Assembly: GCA_001799195.1 (NCBI GenBank) | Contig: MGSU01000247.1 | Location: forward strand, 1 to 37,967 | DNA from: Deltaproteobacteria bacterium RIFOXYA12_FULL_61_11 | GTDB lineage: Bacteria; Bdellovibrionota_F; JAHFAK01; YA12-FULL-61-11 | DNA length: 37,967 nt | Reading direction: 5' to 3' | Shown: positions 1 to 6,941 of the stretch, piece by piece | How the letters are laid out: each line of letters begins with the position of its first letter | Numbering within the stretch: the stretch's first letter is position 1 | The notes under the pieces: model-generated | What the model was told of the DNA's origin: nothing | Seen by the model: only the letters and a program-made list of their open reading frames with translations | The model's database searches: none | Program-made: the position numbers and the translations under genes

Positions 1-64
1 AGTCACGGACCTCGGACAGCGAGGTCTTCTCGTCAAAGCTGTATCGGTAGACGTCCTGGCTCAT
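1..64 (-). CDS. N-terminal fragment of an unidentified protein, cut by the window edge
   Basis: An open frame starts at the ATG at 64-62 and runs off the left edge after 21 codons. A GGAG ribosome binding site lies just upstream of the ATG. It begins MSQDVYRYSFD and stays open to the edge. It lies 36 bp downstream of the sigma factor gene on the same strand, so it is probably the next gene of the same operon. There is too little sequence to assign a function. Confidence 0.55.
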   Translation of the reverse strand, partial: MSQDVYRYSFDEKTSLSEVRD

Positions 65-100
65 TTTTGTCTCCGTTGGCTCCAGGCGGCTCATCTCCGC

Positions 101-730
101 TCAGCGGTTACCTACCGGCGCTCCGCGAGATGTGTCGGAGCCTTCCAGATAGGCGGCGAGGCCCGCGCGCTCGAAGCGGCTGCGAAGCTTCTGGACCGAC
201 TCGTAAAGGGTGCCGCGCGGGACACCGGTTTCCCGGGACACCTCGCTCACCGTGGAGGTCAGGAGCCGCAGGCAAAGCTCCCGCAGATCTGGAGACAGCT
301 CGGCGATGGTCCTGGCCATGTCCCGGCGCAGGTCGCGGAGGCCTTCGTCCTGGCGGGCCGCGTCCAGCGTCTCGCGCCGGTAGCTATCCTGATCGAGGAC
401 CGGCGGCGTGTCGCCGCTCCCTCCACCTTCGTCGGGCCGGCGCTCATCCAGGGAGCCGGCGTTGCAGCGGTAGTCCCGCAGCCCGGCCTTCTGCGTCTCG
501 ATGATCGTGGCGACCCGGTGCTCGACGATCCGCGCGATGAAGGTCTCGCGCTTCGCCTTCGACGGATCGAAGCGCGGGAGACGCCGCAGCAGATCCATCA
601 TCATGTCCTGCTCAAGGTCGTCGCGGTCGGCCTCGACGAGGCCCGTGCGGCCCACGAGCTGGCGCGCCTTGTGCCGGATGAGCTTGACTGCGTATTCATC
701 GAGTCCCTCGTACCTGTTGTCTCTTCCCAT
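101..730 (-). CDS. ECF-like sigma-70 family RNA polymerase sigma factor
   Basis: This 209-residue protein has the two-domain layout of a small sigma-70 family factor. Residues about 15-80 form a region-2-like segment, with an acidic DLEQDMMMDLL helix followed by FDPSKAKRETFIARIV. Residues about 140-190 form region 4, a helix-turn-helix reading LSPDLRELCLRLL, then VSEVSRETGVPRGTLYESV. The linker between them is low-complexity and charged. A GAGGG sequence lies ahead of the ATG. The neighbours are small island genes, not a recognisable anti-sigma gene, although the truncated gene downstream could be a partner. Small sigma factors of this kind occur in phage-like islands, where they drive island genes; that role is inferred. 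The last codons carry one arm of a 15-bp inverted repeat (106-120). Confidence 0.85.
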   Translation of the reverse strand: MGRDNRYEGLDEYAVKLIRHKARQLVGRTGLVEADRDDLEQDMMMDLLRRLPRFDPSKAKRETFIARIVEHRVATIIETQKAGLRDYRCNAGSLDERRPDEGGGSGDTPPVLDQDSYRRETLDAARQDEGLRDLRRDMARTIAELSPDLRELCLRLLTSTVSEVSRETGVPRGTLYESVQKLRSRFERAGLAAYLEGSDTSRGAPVGNR

Positions 731-899
731 CGGGCCCTCGCGGGCCGCGGAGGAAGTCGCCGATGGGTGTCAGCCAGAGCCGGAGCGGAGCCACGCGAGA
801 GCGGGGCGTTGCGAGTGCGCCAGTCCTGGCGACACCCACAACGACCTCCGCTTTGCGGCCGGTTCGTTGTCTGGTGCTACTGACCGTCCCTGAGCCGGG

Positions 900-1235
900 T
901 CAGGTGACCCGGGCCCCATCCGCGACGGTCATGCGGACGGGCAATCCGTTCTGCACCACGAGGCTCTCGACCGTGACCGACCGCTCCCGGTCGAAGAGGT
1001 CGAAGAGCTCGAGCACCTGTTCCTTCAAGGTGAAGTCGTCCCTGCTGCGCGCCGCGTGCGGCGCGTTGGTCTTGCCGAGGAGGAAGTCGCGCAGCACGCG
1101 CGGCGGCGGCTCGAACACCGGCTCTCCCTCGCGGACGGGGAGCCCCTCGATCCGGCCGAAGTTGACTTCCTGCATTAGCACCACCAGCTGCTGCCGCGCC
1201 GGCGACAGCGAGCGCTTGGTTTGCGTCGGGCTCAT
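900..1235 (-). CDS. Conserved-looking hypothetical protein, 111 aa
   Basis: I do not recognise a named domain. The start at 1235 was chosen because GAGGAGGGA lies just upstream and the ATG overlaps the stop of the preceding gene as ATGA, so the two are translationally coupled. The protein has a basic N terminus, then QQLVVLMQEVNFGRIEGL, an EPVFEPPPRVLRDF segment, and a C-terminal helix DFTLKEQVLELFDLFD followed by a beta-rich VTVESLVVQNGLPVRM. The compact, patterned sequence looks like a real folded small protein, possibly an accessory factor to the sigma factor encoded 169 bp downstream. No function can be assigned. Confidence 0.7.
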   Translation of the reverse strand: MSPTQTKRSLSPARQQLVVLMQEVNFGRIEGLPVREGEPVFEPPPRVLRDFLLGKTNAPHAARSRDDFTLKEQVLELFDLFDRERSVTVESLVVQNGLPVRMTVADGARVT

Positions 1236-1687
1236 CGTTCGTCCCTCCTCGGCTCGCGAGAGCGCGCATACGCGGCGAACAGGCTCGTCCCGTCCTCGCA
1301 CCTGCCCGCTGACTCGACGTGGAGGTCGTGGTCTTCGTCGAGGACCTGCTCGACCTCCCAGCGCCGCAGGAGCCCGGGCAGCCGCTGCCAGTCGTCCTCG
1401 CCGAACACCGGTGTCGTGATGGGTTTCGTGCTCGCGTCGGGCTTCTCGATCTGGGCGAGCAGCTCGGCGATGGCGGGGTGCGGCCTGAGACGGGAGACAG
1501 AGTTCATGGTCCCGGACATACCGGCGCCCGGAGAAAGGTGTCGGCGTACGACCGCGCCGAGGGCGCAGGCGATGGCCTCCACGAGCTCGTCGCCCGGCTG
1601 CCTGACCGCGATCACGCCGCCGAGTGCGAGCACCGCGTCGCGCAGCGCGCCCTGGGCGGTACCAACTCGATGAGATGGGTTTGTCAT
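1232..1687 (-). CDS. Hypothetical protein, 151 aa
   Basis: I do not recognise this protein. The frame is open upstream to 1981, but the start at 1687 is favoured: GAGGAGG lies 8 bp before the ATG, and that ATG shares its A with the stop codon of the 59-residue gene upstream (TGATG). The first half is a hydrophobic Ala/Val/Leu-rich helical segment (ALRDAVLALGGVIAVRQPGDELVEAIACALGAVV). The second half contains HPAIAELLAQIEKPD and an acidic tail with EDHDLHVE. It overlaps the 111-residue gene by 4 bp and lies in the same presumed operon as the sigma factor. Confidence 0.65.
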   Translation of the reverse strand: MTNPSHRVGTAQGALRDAVLALGGVIAVRQPGDELVEAIACALGAVVRRHLSPGAGMSGTMNSVSRLRPHPAIAELLAQIEKPDASTKPITTPVFGEDDWQRLPGLLRRWEVEQVLDEDHDLHVESAGRCEDGTSLFAAYARSREPRRDER

Positions 1688-1866
1688 CACGCGTTCCTCC
1701 TCTGGCCCGCAGATCTCCAAAGCCGCGACTGTCGCGGACGGGGACGCGGGCGCTTCTGGTGAGGAAACGCGGTCTCGATCGCCGAGCTGGGACAGCCCTT
1801 CGTGCGATTCTTCGGGGAGCGCTTCGGCCAGGGGCGGACAGGGGGAGCTTCGTCGGTCGATGCCAT
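1687..1866 (-). CDS. Small basic protein, 59 aa
   Basis: This short gene is supported by its signals rather than by homology. A perfect GAGGAGG lies 6 bp before the ATG at 1866, and the stop overlaps the next ATG as TGATG. It encodes 59 residues rich in Arg, Lys and Pro, beginning MASTDEAPPVRPWPKRS and ending with several basic clusters. The net positive charge suggests nucleic-acid contact, but that is inference. It would be the first gene after the sigma-54-like promoter at 1978-1991, with a leader of about 100 nt. The alternative is that this segment is untranslated leader for the 151-residue gene. Confidence 0.5.
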   Translation of the reverse strand: MASTDEAPPVRPWPKRSPKNRTKGCPSSAIETAFPHQKRPRPRPRQSRLWRSAGQRRNA

Positions 1867-1977
1867 CGTGGACCTCCTCGCCGGCGCTGTGGTTGCGGGG
1901 GAGGTCCTCGGGCGCTCGACCCAGGGTGCCTCGCGGTTCTTCCCGCCGGTCACCGGCTTCGTCGGAGGGTTGCTTGC

Positions 1978-1991
1978 GCAACGACCGTGCC
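1978..1991 (-). promoter_or_regulatory. Putative sigma-54 (-24/-12) promoter
   Basis: On the minus strand the sequence reads GGCACGGTCGTTGC. The GG and GC are separated by exactly 10 bp, and the block matches the sigma-54 consensus TGGCACG-N4-TTGC except for the first T, which is C here. Transcription would start near 1966, about 100 nt before the 59-residue gene. The gene upstream encodes a sigma-54-activator-type AAA+ protein, and three repeats lie where enhancer sites would be expected. Confidence 0.55.
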
Positions 1992-2040
1992 GATGATCGA
2001 AGCGGAACAATTACGGCAAGTTAGGCGCGTCTCGATCCGG

Positions 2041-2096
2041 CCAGGAAAGCCTGGCGGCTCGTGAGGAAAGTCTGGAGCGGGTCCAGGAAAGTCGGC
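2041..2096 (-). repeat. Three direct repeats at 21-bp spacing, candidate enhancer sites
   Basis: Plus-strand copies are CCAGGAAAGCCTGG (2041-2054), TGAGGAAAGTCTGG (2062-2075) and CCAGGAAAGTCGGC (2083-2096). The core AGGAAAG recurs at exactly 21 bp, which is two helical turns, so all three sites face the same side of the DNA. They are centred about 80, 105 and 125 bp upstream of the predicted start of the sigma-54-like promoter, the normal range for enhancer-binding proteins. Weaker 21-bp periodicity (TGG-N2-CG) continues to about 2157. Confidence 0.6.
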
Positions 2097-2217
2097 CGGA
2101 CAGGTGGAGCGATCAACGTGCCAGTTGGTCCGATTCGATCGCCGGATGGAGCGGTCACGGCACGCAGATGGTGCGATGCCGTCCCGCAGGATGGCTCGCG
2201 GCGGATCACAGGGAGGT

Positions 2218-5178
2218 TCAGGCCATGCTCGCGGCTGCGGTGTCCCCGGCGCCGGCAAGCCCGAACGCTTTGTACATCTTCGACGCCTGGGCCTCGCCAA
2301 CGCCCATGATCTCGCCGGCGCGCTTCTGCAGCCCATCGCCGCGCTCGAAGCCCTCGGCCTGGCCGATCTCGTCGGCCAGCGTCCACAGCTCTCGCTTGCA
2401 GGAGTCCTCGTCGAGCGTCTCGACTGCGGAGATGATCGCAGGCGGGAGGCCGGTGTGCGAGAGATCCACGGCGGCGGCACCCTCGGCGGTCATCTTGGCC
2501 ACCGCGCGCTCCAGCTCCTTCTCCAGCCCGCGCACGTTGCCCGGCCAGTCGTGGCGCAGCAAGCCGACCAGGCAGCGGTCGGTCACGCGATGCGTCCCGG
2601 CGAAGTGCCTTGCGAGCAGCAGGATGTCGCCGCGCCGGTCGCGCAGCGGTGGAATAGTGATCCTCACCGTGATCCGGTCAAGCAGGTCGGCGCGCAGCGT
2701 CCGGTCTGCGACCACCTTGTCCAGTTCGGCGTTGGTCGCGAAGATGCACCTGACGTTGGGGGTGACGCTCTCACCGCCGACCTTCTCGACAGGGCGCCTC
2801 TCGAGCACCGACAGGAAGATCACCTGCAAATCGCTCGACAGCTCGGCCAGCTCGTCGACGAAGAGCGTGCCGCCGTTGGCCGCCATCAAGTGACCGGCCT
2901 TGCCGTTGCGCTCGATCCCCTGGACGCCGTGGTTCTTGCCGTAGCCGATCCACTCGCCGCGCTGGATGTTCAGGTCGCCGCCGGCCCCGCCCGCGTTGCG
3001 CTCCACGAAGGCCTTGCTCGCGCGGCCGCTCGACGCGTGGAGCAGCTTCGCGATGTGGGTCTTGCCAGTGCCTCGCTCGCCAAGGAGCAGGACCGCAGCG
3101 GCGCCGTCCATCAGGTTCGCGTGGTGGATGCCCTCGAACACCTCGAGCAGGGCGGGGCTCGATCCCACGACGATGCCGTTCGTGTCGATCTGCTGCCGAT
3201 AGGCGCGCTGCGCCGCGATCCTCTTCTTGTTGATGGCCGTGTGCAGGACGCGGACGTTGTCGGGCTTGTCGGTGGCGCGGGCCTCGCCGGAGACCGGCAC
3301 CGTCACGCGGCGCTTGCCGCCGTGCTTCTCGAACGTGACGTCGAGCGCCGTGGCCACGCCCGACACGGACAGCGAGACCGATGTGCCAGAGATGATGTCC
3401 ACAGGTGCGGTCGCTCCGTCGACGGCCGGAAGCTGGCCCGCGGGGCGCGCCGTGACGTCGAGGGCGGCACCGATGCCATGGTTCGTGAGCATCACCTTGT
3501 CACCGTCGCGCGCGGCGGTGAGCGAGGGCCACAGGGGAAGGCCGAACTGCTCCAGCACAGCCTCGTCGAGTGCGCGGTGGTCGGTGACTGGCTGCTTCAG
3601 CACCCTGGTGGCATCGGTGATCGTACGGGGGACTCGGCCCGCCGCGACGAGCCTCAGCGCCGCGGGGCTCTTCGAGTGGTTCGGCGGGAGAGCCTTGGCC
3701 GCGGTCATGCACCAGTCGAAGCGGAGCAGGAGAGGGCCGGTGTCGCCACTGCTGGCGACGAGGCGCGCGTGCAACAGGCCCACGAGCTTCCAGATCACCG
3801 CAGGGAGGATGTCCATCGTCAGGTCGTCGAGCCGCCACCGGAGCGCCATCACGCCGATCTCGCCGGTCTCGGGGTCGACGTCCCAGCTTTCCTGCTCCTT
3901 GTCGATAGCCCACGACAGAACTGCTTCTTCGACCTGGGCCCGCATCACCGCTGGGACCGCTTGGAGCTCGCGTGCGAGCGCGGCCGAGGCGAGCGCACCC
4001 ACGCGGTGCATCTTCGCGTCGGCCTGGCACGCGGCCAGCAGCCTCATCACCTGGCCCGGGTCACCTCTCGCCCGCTCGGTGAGAAGCCCGGCGACGTGCT
4101 CGGAGACGACCGCGGAGATCAGCAGCTCGTCCAGCGCACGCAGGTGCGGGAGCCAGTTGGCCCAGTTCGACGCCACGTCGATGCCGTCGAGCAGCTCCTT
4201 GCGCGCCTCCGCATTGATCAGCACCTCGCGGAACTTCGTCAGGTCGACGAGGTCGGGGAAGAGCCCGAGGTCGGTGTCCAGTTCGTCGAGCGACCGCCGC
4301 TGCTGCGTGTAGTAGTCGGCGTCCAGGATCGAGCTGACCGTGACGTCCACGACGTGATAGAAGACCCGCGCCTGCTCTTCCACTGTCGTGATCTGGTTCT
4401 TGTAGGTCAGCTTCGGGAACCGCAGGCGCAGCGCTCCGCTCGTCCCCCCGATGAAGAACCGAACTTGGATGGCCCCAGCGAGCTCCTCGGCCCGAACCGG
4501 GAGGTCCGAGTCGAAGGACTCGACCTTGACCTGGGCGTCGGCGCGGATCTCCTTGAGCCGCCCCGCGTTGGGATCGATGTACAGTCGGCTCTTGAAGCTC
4601 GTGTGGTCGATGCTCCGGTACTCCTCGGCCGAGGGTCCCGAGAACTTGATCATGTAGAGCCGCTCGACGAAGCGGGTGAAGCACAGCTCTCGGAGCTTCT
4701 CGAGGTCGAACTGCCGCTTGCTCACCGCCTCCTTGGGGATCTTGAGGAACGCGGAGTTGAAGTCGTCCAGGCGCTCGTCGGTGATGCGTCGACCACCGCC
4801 GGTCGTCGTGAAACGAAGGAGCCCTTCATCGTCGAGGAAGTACCGGATGCCGACCGTGTCGACGATGATGTCCTGCCAGGTGAACCAGAGTGGCCGTCGC
4901 TCGTCGTAGTCGTAGGCCCGGACTGACAACTCGTCCTGGAGCCCGAGGACCACGTGCAGGGCATCTCTCCCGCCCACCGCGTTGCGCGCGAAGACGCCGA
5001 ATCGGATCTGCGGCGTGAGCCATGCGTTATCCAGACCGGCGTTCAGCGCCGCGTAGTCGAACGGGATCGTTGTCTGGTACGACTGGATCGTGATCTCCCG
5101 CTGATCCAGGATGCTCTCGGCACGAGGTGCGACCTCCAGATGCTGGATGTGGTCCTTGGGCTCGTACCGAGTGCTCAT
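2218..5178 (-). CDS. Large protein with sigma-54-activator-type AAA+ ATPase domain and unknown 640-residue N terminus
   Basis: This protein has 986 residues. Residues about 665-890 form an AAA+ domain of the enhancer-binding-protein type: Walker A GERGTGKT (700-707), Walker B GGTLFVDELAEL (769-780), sensor I IFATNAELD (812-820), the R-finger region LRADLLDRITVRITIPPLRDRRGDI spread over 828-852, and WPGNVRGLEKELERA (878-891). The loop that normally reads GAFTGA, which contacts sigma-54, reads about GVQGIE here (751-756), so sigma-54 contact is uncertain. The C terminus (950-973) could be a small helix-turn-helix. Residues 1-640 match no family I recognise and are far longer than usual sensor domains; they may sense a signal or be an effector. 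GGGGG lies ahead of the ATG. It is 11 bp downstream of lexA, so the two are probably cotranscribed. Confidence 0.8.
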   Translation of the reverse strand: MSTRYEPKDHIQHLEVAPRAESILDQREITIQSYQTTIPFDYAALNAGLDNAWLTPQIRFGVFARNAVGGRDALHVVLGLQDELSVRAYDYDERRPLWFTWQDIIVDTVGIRYFLDDEGLLRFTTTGGGRRITDERLDDFNSAFLKIPKEAVSKRQFDLEKLRELCFTRFVERLYMIKFSGPSAEEYRSIDHTSFKSRLYIDPNAGRLKEIRADAQVKVESFDSDLPVRAEELAGAIQVRFFIGGTSGALRLRFPKLTYKNQITTVEEQARVFYHVVDVTVSSILDADYYTQQRRSLDELDTDLGLFPDLVDLTKFREVLINAEARKELLDGIDVASNWANWLPHLRALDELLISAVVSEHVAGLLTERARGDPGQVMRLLAACQADAKMHRVGALASAALARELQAVPAVMRAQVEEAVLSWAIDKEQESWDVDPETGEIGVMALRWRLDDLTMDILPAVIWKLVGLLHARLVASSGDTGPLLLRFDWCMTAAKALPPNHSKSPAALRLVAAGRVPRTITDATRVLKQPVTDHRALDEAVLEQFGLPLWPSLTAARDGDKVMLTNHGIGAALDVTARPAGQLPAVDGATAPVDIISGTSVSLSVSGVATALDVTFEKHGGKRRVTVPVSGEARATDKPDNVRVLHTAINKKRIAAQRAYRQQIDTNGIVVGSSPALLEVFEGIHHANLMDGAAAVLLLGERGTGKTHIAKLLHASSGRASKAFVERNAGGAGGDLNIQRGEWIGYGKNHGVQGIERNGKAGHLMAANGGTLFVDELAELSSDLQVIFLSVLERRPVEKVGGESVTPNVRCIFATNAELDKVVADRTLRADLLDRITVRITIPPLRDRRGDILLLARHFAGTHRVTDRCLVGLLRHDWPGNVRGLEKELERAVAKMTAEGAAAVDLSHTGLPPAIISAVETLDEDSCKRELWTLADEIGQAEGFERGDGLQKRAGEIMGVGEAQASKMYKAFGLAGAGDTAAASMA

Positions 5179-5189
5179 CGCGTCCCCCT

Positions 5190-5885
5190 TTATGCCGGTC
5201 TCCGAAGCGGTCGATCCCCCGGCGGCGGTCTCCGAACGGCGACGACCTTGCCCTGGATGCGCAGGTCGTCGTCAGGGCCGATAACGATCGGACGGTAGCG
5301 CGGGTTTTCCGGGCGCAGCTCGATCCGCTCGGCAGAGATCGACAGCCGTTTCACCGTGGCCTCGTCGCCAAGGAGCGCGACCACGACGTCTCCGCTCTCG
5401 GCGACAGGCTGTTGTCGCACGACGACGTAGTCGCCGCTGGCGATGCCCGCGCGCACCATGCTGTCTCCGTGAACCTCCAGGGCGAAGTGTCGTCCTCCGC
5501 GCACCATGTTCTGTTCGACGAGCAGCTCTCCGACGATGTTCTCTTCGGCAAGGAGAGGCTGGCCAGCCGCGACTGTCCCGACGATCGGCACGGGCTCGAG
5601 GCCGGCCACTTCTCGCTCCGGCTCCTCGACGATCTCGAGGGACCGCGCCTTCCGCGGCTCGCGCTTCACGTACCCCTTGCGGACGAGCTGGCTCACCTGC
5701 TCGTAGGCGCTGGCCGACGAGATGCCGAGGATGTCGCCGAGCTCCTTCGACGTGGGCGGGAACCCGCGCTTGCCGATGAAGGCCTGAATCGCCCGCAGCG
5801 TGCGCCGCTGCGGCTCCGTGATCTCCGTTGAAGTTGGGCGACCGCGCCGCTTCTCGTGCTGCTGGCCCTTGGGTTGTCTCGACAC
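5190..5885 (-). CDS. lexA: LexA-type SOS repressor
   Basis: This 231-residue protein has the full LexA layout. Residues about 24-85 are a winged helix-turn-helix (RRTLRAIQAFI, then PPTSKELGDILGISSASAYEQV). Residues about 100-220 are the S24 autoprotease domain, with the Ala-Gly cleavage site at A107-G108 (VAAGQP), catalytic Ser142 in HGDSM and catalytic Lys179 in ATVKRL. The start is GTG at 5885 with GGGAGG 9 bp upstream. It is longer than typical LexA because of a basic N-terminal extension (KRRGRP). In an island it more likely acts as a phage-type repressor that is destroyed on DNA damage than as the housekeeping LexA. Its promoter carries two palindromes, consistent with autoregulation, and the AAA+ gene follows directly. 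Confidence 0.9.
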   Translation of the reverse strand: MSRQPKGQQHEKRRGRPTSTEITEPQRRTLRAIQAFIGKRGFPPTSKELGDILGISSASAYEQVSQLVRKGYVKREPRKARSLEIVEEPEREVAGLEPVPIVGTVAAGQPLLAEENIVGELLVEQNMVRGGRHFALEVHGDSMVRAGIASGDYVVVRQQPVAESGDVVVALLGDEATVKRLSISAERIELRPENPRYRPIVIGPDDDLRIQGKVVAVRRPPPGDRPLRRPA

Positions 5886-5946
5886 TCTGCTGGACCTCCC
5901 GGAAGCCGTCGAGGGGCCATGCCCCCTGAGGCTGCTGATGAATGGA

Positions 5947-5979
5947 GTCAGTATATATCCCTGACGTGTATCAGGTCAA
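5947..5979 (-). promoter_or_regulatory. lexA promoter with two overlapping operator-like palindromes
   Basis: On the minus strand -35 TTGACC (5979-5974) is followed by -10 TATACT (5955-5950, 18-bp spacer) or TATATA (5957-5952, 16-bp spacer). Two inverted repeats overlap this promoter: CCTGA-N6-TCAGG at 5960-5975, which fills the spacer, and GTCAG-N9-CTGAC at 5947-5965. Either could be the LexA operator. The region also lies between lexA and the divergent recombinase operon that starts at 6063. Confidence 0.65.
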
Positions 5980-6062
5980 ATTGGCCTCCGTGAGGTCTAA
6001 GTGCCGACACCTCGAGCTTCTCGCCGGTAGGTAACCAGCGACGCGACCAGCGGAGCAAGGCG

Positions 6063-6308
6063 ATGAAGCGAGGGCACACGGACAACGAGACGCGAACGGA
6101 GGCAGGAGCCGCCGATCGGGATCGCGTCGCTGCCCGCGCCGCCCGGGAGGAGGTCACCGACATCCTGGCCGAGGCGCTCTGGACGCTCATCTGCACCGGC
6201 CGCGGGCCATCGCCGGCACCTTCGATCCGCTCCAGGGTGACGTCATGCTCCGGTGACTCGTCCGGCCGCGAGCAGAACCGTCAACCAGTTGAAAACACTA
6301 GGAATTGA
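6063..6308 (+). CDS. Small hypothetical protein, 81 aa, first gene of the recombinase operon
   Basis: I do not recognise a named family. The frame has GGAG followed by AAGG ahead of the ATG. The N-terminal half is rich in Ala, Arg and Glu (ARAAREEVTDILAEALWTLIC) and should form an amphipathic helix; the C-terminal half is Ser/Arg-rich and probably disordered. The ILAEALWTLI segment looks conserved in character. It is followed 84 bp later by the DUF2924 gene on the same strand. It is transcribed away from lexA and may share that repressor's operator region. Confidence 0.5.
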   Translation: MKRGHTDNETRTEAGAADRDRVAARAAREEVTDILAEALWTLICTGRGPSPAPSIRSRVTSCSGDSSGREQNRQPVENTRN

Positions 6309-6392
6309 GAGTTGCTTTACCCGGCGAACAACGCCTCCATGGCTGATGAGGCCGGGTGCATTGGGTGCCCCGGCGAGCCGAGGAGGATAACG

Positions 6393-6941
6393 ATGAGCCA
6401 ACGAAGAAAGGAAGCGGCGAGCAGGGCGCGCCGGGCCGTAGCGGATGTCGCCGGGCAGCTCGCGGCCCTACGAGAGATGACCGTGGGCCAGCTCTGCGAG
6501 CGGTACCGCGAGGTGTTCGGAGATCCGACCCGCTCCCGCAACAAGGACCACCTGCACAAGAAGATCGCCTGGCGGATCCAGGAGCTGGCCGAGGGCGGGC
6601 TCTCGGATCACGCCCGGGCGCGCATCGCCGAGCTGGCGCCCGGCGCACCGGTCCGGTGGCGATCGAGCAACGGCGGCGGGGCGGCCCGTCAGGCCCCCGA
6701 GCCGGACCAGATGAAGGACCGCGATCCGTGCCTGCCTCTGCCGGGCACGGTGCTCACACGCGAGCACCAGGGCGCCGAGCACCGGGTCACCGTGCTCGAG
6801 GACGGCTTCGAATACCGAGGAGCCCGCTACCGCAGCCTCTCGAAGATCGCGCAGGAGATCACCGGCACGAGGTGGAACGGCTACCTCTTCTTCCGTCTGA
6901 AGAACCGGGCGCGGGAGCGCGGCGCCGGAGGTGAGGCATGA
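6393..6941 (+). CDS. DUF2924 domain protein
   Basis: The 182-residue protein carries a DUF2924 domain over most of its length. Diagnostic segments are EMTVGQLCERYREVFGDPTRSRNKDHLHKKIAWRIQ near residues 25-65 and YRGARYRSLSKIAQEITGTRWNGYLFF near residues 145-172. The frame is open upstream, but the ATG at 6393 has GAGGAGG at the right distance. DUF2924 proteins are frequent partners of serine recombinases in proteobacterial islands; their role is unknown, with DNA binding or direction control proposed only by context. The stop overlaps the recombinase start as ATGA. Confidence 0.85.
   Translation: MSQRRKEAASRARRAVADVAGQLAALREMTVGQLCERYREVFGDPTRSRNKDHLHKKIAWRIQELAEGGLSDHARARIAELAPGAPVRWRSSNGGGAARQAPEPDQMKDRDPCLPLPGTVLTREHQGAEHRVTVLEDGFEYRGARYRSLSKIAQEITGTRWNGYLFFRLKNRARERGAGGEA

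Larger units (their letters stand above)
1867..2217 (-). other. Gene-free control region between the AAA+ activator and the sigma-factor operon
   Basis: This 351-bp interval holds no convincing gene; the frames that cross it lack ribosome binding sites. What it does hold is regulatory: three 21-bp-spaced direct repeats at 2041-2096 and a sigma-54-type promoter sequence at 1978-1991. Both are oriented toward the minus-strand operon that starts at 1866. Confidence 0.6.
106..6036. repeat. 15-bp perfect inverted repeat flanking the regulatory block
   Basis: GGTTACCTACCGGCG at 106-120 recurs in inverted form, CGCCGGTAGGTAACC, at 6022-6036. The arms enclose exactly the sigma-factor, AAA+ and lexA genes. 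A pair this long is expected about once by chance in a window of this size, so the meaning is uncertain. Confidence 0.4.

Noticed and set aside
696-839. Possible 47-codon GTG-start frame between the 111-residue gene and the sigma factor
   Set aside because: A GGAGG lies 5 bp before the GTG and the frame ends inside the sigma gene, but the start is weak and the composition is unremarkable. Not enough to call a gene.
2021-2386. Minus-strand frame with heptad-like TFL repeats
   Set aside because: The heptads simply reflect the 21-bp DNA repeats; there is no ribosome binding site, and the frame overlaps the end of the AAA+ gene.
2104-4926. Plus-strand open frame of 940 codons
   Set aside because: It lies antisense to the AAA+ gene and reads as low-complexity charged sequence without a domain; the minus strand carries clear ATPase motifs. 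It is a product of GC-rich codon use.
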